From contig CAYLXH010000106.1 of assembly GCA_964387535.1 (NCBI GenBank), positions 1 through 7,227 of the forward strand: a stretch of 7,227 nucleotides of DNA. The letters are read 5' to 3'. A program made the position numbers and the translations under genes. Shown in pieces: positions 4,815-7,227 of the stretch; within the stretch, counting starts at the first letter, position 1, and each line of letters begins with the position of its first letter. The notes beneath the pieces were generated by a model. That model was not told the DNA's origin and searched no databases. It saw only the letters and a program-made list of their open reading frames with translations. The DNA is from Butyricicoccus_A sp964387535. Its GTDB lineage: Bacteria > Bacillota > Clostridia > Oscillospirales > Butyricicoccaceae.

Positions 4815-6122
4815 ATGTATCATATTGTTTCCAAGCTGTTGATATACGGGGATATGCCGAAGGATTCCATCCTGATGCAGCTGAGCGGTATTTTTAAGGA
4901 TTTGGACGACGGTGAGGTGTCAAAGGACGAACTGACGACGCGCGTCTTTACGCAGATCAAACATCTGCTGCAAATAGCAACAGATTACGCGTTTGACCGC
5001 AACCTGTGGCACAACTATCTGACGTTCCTGCTCATTACGGATGAGAACCCGTTCAGCCTGACCTGTGAGAAGGTCGGAGCCAATCATGGCAGTGTCAATG
5101 CGTTTGCCACGAGTGATTTTGCGGCGTTTTATCAGCTGTTCCACTACGATTTTAGCCATATCGAAGAGGAACTGGGCATCGACTGCTTCCGCCGTATTAC
5201 GAACTATCAGGCGATTGTGAAGAAAGAGCTGATGTACAACAAAAACGTCAGCGAAAAGGTTCGCGCACTCAGTGAGCGACTGGAATCGGCGAAGGATGAG
5301 TATGCGTTCTTTGACTGTGTGACCGACTTCTATCGTGCCTATGGCGTGGGCATGTTTGGTCTGAATAAAGCATTCCGGATTGCGGGAACCGGAGAGGGGC
5401 TGATGTTCCAGCCAATCAATAATATGGATACCGTGATGCTGGATGATCTGGTTGGGTATGAGATTCAGAAAAAGCAGTTGACGGAGAATACCGAGGCATT
5501 TGTTGCGGGACGCAAAGCGAATAATGTGCTGCTGTTTGGCGACAGCGGCACCGGCAAGTCCACCAGTATTAAAGCCATCGTCAATCAGTACTATGACCAA
5601 GGTCTGCGCATGATTGAAATTTACAAGCATCAATTCCAAGACCTCTCCAACATTATTGCACGGATTAAAAACCGCAATTATCGGTTTATTATCTATATGG
5701 ATGACCTCTCGTTTGAGGAATTTGAAATTGAATACAAGTTCCTCAAGGCGGTGATTGAGGGCGGCGTCGAAACCCGTCCGGAGAATATTCTGATCTATGC
5801 GACGTCCAACCGCCGCCATTTGATTAAGGAAAACTGGAATGACCGCAATGATATGGAGCACGTCAATGACATGCACCGTTCGGACACGATGGAGGAAAAG
5901 CTGTCGCTGGTACATCGCTTTGGCGTCACCATCAATTACACCAAGCCGACGCAGAAGGAGTACTTCCAGATTGTCATACATCTGGCGCGCCGTGCCGGCC
6001 TGACAATGGACGAGAAAGAACTGTGTGCACAGGCCAATGCGTGGGAGCTGCGCCACGGCGGTATTTCCGGACGGACGGCAGAACAGTTTGTTAATCACCT
6101 GCTGGGGCAGGAGAGTGAATGA
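4815..6122 (+). CDS. DUF815-family AAA+ ATPase
   Basis: This 435-residue protein has a helical N-terminal region (about 1-200) and a C-terminal P-loop ATPase. Walker A is GDSGTGKST at 242-250 with K248. Walker B is FIIYMDD ending at D296-D297. A sensor-1-like ATSN lies at 329-332, and HRFGVTINYTKP begins at 367, with R368 a possible sensor or arginine-finger residue. The order DLVGYEIQKKQLTENTEAF, then NNVLLFGDSGTGKSTS, is typical of DUF815 (PF05673) proteins, which are common in clostridia and other bacteria with no settled function. The residues needed for ATP binding and hydrolysis are all present. It has no signal peptide or membrane segment. The start at 4815 has AGAGGTG 7 bases upstream. 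It is a single-gene unit with its own promoter and terminator, so its neighbours give no clue to its target. Confidence 0.9.
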   Translation: MYHIVSKLLIYGDMPKDSILMQLSGIFKDLDDGEVSKDELTTRVFTQIKHLLQIATDYAFDRNLWHNYLTFLLITDENPFSLTCEKVGANHGSVNAFATSDFAAFYQLFHYDFSHIEEELGIDCFRRITNYQAIVKKELMYNKNVSEKVRALSERLESAKDEYAFFDCVTDFYRAYGVGMFGLNKAFRIAGTGEGLMFQPINNMDTVMLDDLVGYEIQKKQLTENTEAFVAGRKANNVLLFGDSGTGKSTSIKAIVNQYYDQGLRMIEIYKHQFQDLSNIIARIKNRNYRFIIYMDDLSFEEFEIEYKFLKAVIEGGVETRPENILIYATSNRRHLIKENWNDRNDMEHVNDMHRSDTMEEKLSLVHRFGVTINYTKPTQKEYFQIVIHLARRAGLTMDEKELCAQANAWELRHGGISGRTAEQFVNHLLGQESE

Positions 6123-6205
6123 CGGCTGGGGCTGTGTTGGAGTCAGCATTGCTTTGTGAGAGCCGCTGCGATAGCCTGCGGTGACAAGATTACGAGATGG
6201 AACAA

Positions 6206-6257
6206 AACAACCGCATCGAGCCATGGGAGGGGTGGGTTCGATGCGGTTGTTGGATTT
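6206..6257 (+). terminator. Rho-independent terminator of the AAA+ ATPase gene
   Basis: AACAACCGCATCGA (6206-6219) pairs perfectly with TCGATGCGGTTGTT (6238-6251), 14 bp. The stem extends a few pairs into GAGCC/GGTTC, and GGATTTTTG follows. It lies about 84 bases after the ATPase stop. The 83 bases before it hold no gene. Confidence 0.9.
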
Positions 6258-6295
6258 TTGAGATCTGCCATGAGATGTGGATGTTTGCGTCAACG

Positions 6296-6324
6296 AAAAA
6301 GCCTGAATCGTTATGATTCAGGCT
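6296..6324 (-). terminator. Rho-independent terminator facing the GNAT gene
   Basis: AGCCTGAATC (6300-6309) pairs perfectly with GATTCAGGCT (6315-6324) around a 5-base loop. On the minus strand the stem is followed by TTTTTCG. It therefore stops minus-strand transcription coming from the acetyltransferase gene, about 130 bases after that gene's stop. Together with the terminator at 6206-6257 it separates two convergent units. Confidence 0.88.
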
Positions 6325-6455
6325 AAAATATTGGCAAAGGGCCGTGAAGAAAATGCAATTTTGTAGTTGCCAGTGATGTATTCCCTAGGGTGAAAATTCA
6401 GGAAGGTCAGCTGGCTGTCGATCAGAAGATCTCCCCCCTGGCAAGTCTTACTGCT
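6325..6455 (-). other. Unassigned stretch downstream of the GNAT gene
   Basis: No gene is supported. Directly after the GNAT stop, in the same frame, the minus strand stays open for 45 more codons. It contains GGDLLIDSQLTFLNFHPREY and ITGNYKIAFSSRPFANILA and ends at a TGA (6320-6318) inside the terminator stem. There is no start codon or ribosome-binding site, and a run this long is not improbable by chance. It may be a gene remnant or plain 3' untranslated sequence. Confidence 0.25.
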
Positions 6456-7016
6456 TTATCCTACAGTCCATTCACCATATCTGATATGTTCTTGATACTT
6501 TTTGTGTTCCCCAATGATTTTTTCCATCCAAATCATGTCATACCATGTATTAAACTTGTATCCACTATTATGAAAGATACCCACAGGACGAAATCCCATT
6601 TTTTCATGAAAATAGTAGCTGTCATGGTTCAAATGGTTATCATCTTCTTTCGGAAGTGCGATACATGCATTCATATTCAAAACACCAATACGTTTCAGAG
6701 AATCTTCCAATGCATGATAGAGCAATTTCCCAACACCTGATTTTCTGGAATCTTTTCTTACATAAACAGTCACTTCTACTGACCAATCGTATGCTTTTCT
6801 GTTTTTAAATTTACCAGCATAAGCATATCCAAAAATTTTGCCTGCCTCTACTGCTTTTATGTATGGCAAAGCGGATGAAACATTGTGTATTCTATTTTGA
6901 AATTCAGACAAAGAAGGGACTTCATATTCGAATGATATTGCCGTATCCCGAACATACGGTGCATATATCGAAAGAAGTTCTTCTGCATCTTCTATTGTTA
7001 CTGGCATCATTTCCAT
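6456..7016 (-). CDS. GNAT-family N-acetyltransferase, phosphinothricin-acetyltransferase-like
   Basis: This 186-residue protein has the usual size for the Pat/MnaT-like branch of GNAT enzymes. The N-terminal part reads IEDAEELLSIYAPYVRDTAI and SFEYEVPSLSEFQNRI, which matches the family pattern IYxxxVxxTxxSFExxxPsxxEfxxRI. The acetyl-CoA-binding motif A is VEVTVYVRKDSRKSGVGKLL, with RKSGVG at 91-96 (R/QxxGxG/A). Motif B is the FHEKMGFRPVGIF segment from 136. The likely reaction is transfer of acetyl from acetyl-CoA to the amino group of an amino-acid-like compound; family members act on phosphinothricin, methionine sulfoximine or similar molecules, but the substrate cannot be read from sequence. 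The start at 7016 has AAGGAG (7030-7025) 8 bases upstream. Codon use is visibly AT-rich compared with hemW, UPF0210 or the ATPase gene, suggesting recent acquisition next to a tRNA gene. No convincing promoter is seen in 7031-7124. Confidence 0.88.
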   Translation of the reverse strand: MEMMPVTIEDAEELLSIYAPYVRDTAISFEYEVPSLSEFQNRIHNVSSALPYIKAVEAGKIFGYAYAGKFKNRKAYDWSVEVTVYVRKDSRKSGVGKLLYHALEDSLKRIGVLNMNACIALPKEDDNHLNHDSYYFHEKMGFRPVGIFHNSGYKFNTWYDMIWMEKIIGEHKKYQEHIRYGEWTVG

Positions 7017-7111
7017 TTCTTTTTCTCCTTCAAATCCCGATTTATCAATCCACTAAACCGAAAGATAAATTCCGCTTTGTCGAGCTATTTTTCATTTTCA
7101 TAATTCAACAA

Positions 7112-7171
7112 GAAAAATAAAAAAACTGGACACCACAAATGATAACTAACGTATCAAAATTGGTGTCCAGT
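7112..7171 (-). terminator. Rho-independent terminator of the tRNA-fMet transcript
   Basis: On the minus strand ACTGGACACCA (7171-7161) pairs perfectly with TGGTGTCCAGT (7135-7125), 11 bp. A further inner stem TGATA/TATCA (7140-7144 with 7152-7156) closes the loop. A long T-rich run follows (TTTTT ATTTTTCT, 7124-7112). It begins 2 bases after the tRNA 3' end, so it ends the tRNA transcript and insulates the GNAT gene from it. Confidence 0.92.
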
Positions 7172-7173
7172 TA

Positions 7174-7227
<54 letters not shown>

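Noticed and set aside
4920..6293. 457-codon open frame on the minus strand across the AAA+ gene
   Set aside because: It lies opposite a gene with full Walker motifs, promoter, ribosome-binding site and terminator. Its translation shows no domain, and such antisense runs arise from the codon bias of the real gene.
6390..6740. 116-codon + strand frame starting MKIQEGQLAVDQ
   Set aside because: Most of it is antisense to the well-supported GNAT gene and there is no ribosome-binding site; only its first 22 codons lie outside that gene.

Overview
The window is a chromosomal segment of a Bacillota bacterium. It is most likely a gut-type clostridium (Clostridia, perhaps Oscillospirales/Butyricicoccaceae). 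This rests on four things: the lepA-hemW order, a UPF0237-UPF0210 gene pair, a DUF815-type AAA+ ATPase, and strong AGGAGG ribosome-binding sites with sigma-A-like promoters. The housekeeping genes are GC-rich in third positions, while the intergenic DNA and one gene near the right end are clearly AT-richer. The genus is inference only.

Left block (1-2966, all +): the 3' end of lepA (elongation factor 4) overlaps the start of hemW (haem chaperone, radical-SAM). It is followed by a tight two-gene unit, a stand-alone ACT-domain protein (UPF0237) and a UPF0210/PFL-family protein 12 bases later. About 115 bases of possibly structured sequence and a strong two-way terminator (3083-3126) close the block. 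Just past it lies a decayed C-terminal fragment of an ornithine-cyclodeaminase-family gene.

Central block (about 3340-4660, all -): two tandem, homologous microprotein genes (29 and 32 codons) sit here, each with its own strong ribosome-binding site, sharing a CDSCG...FTMQQHRDT.IRH core. I do not recognise the family. They are followed by roughly 300 bases of AT-rich non-coding DNA with TTGTGC-type palindromes, then a small secreted lipoprotein gene. That gene has a consensus promoter, a hairpin at the start of its mRNA and a strong terminator.

Right block (4660-7227): a single-gene unit encodes a DUF815 AAA+ ATPase (+) with a clear promoter and a 14-bp-stem terminator. It converges on an AT-rich GNAT acetyltransferase gene (-) with its own terminator. 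The GNAT gene lies directly downstream of a partial initiator tRNA-fMet gene (-), separated by a tRNA terminator; its composition suggests it was acquired.

The genes do not form one pathway. The element most worth following is the tandem CxxC microprotein pair (3419-3643, -), which standard gene callers would usually miss. Next come the ornithine cyclodeaminase remnant and the repeated TTGTGC palindromes.
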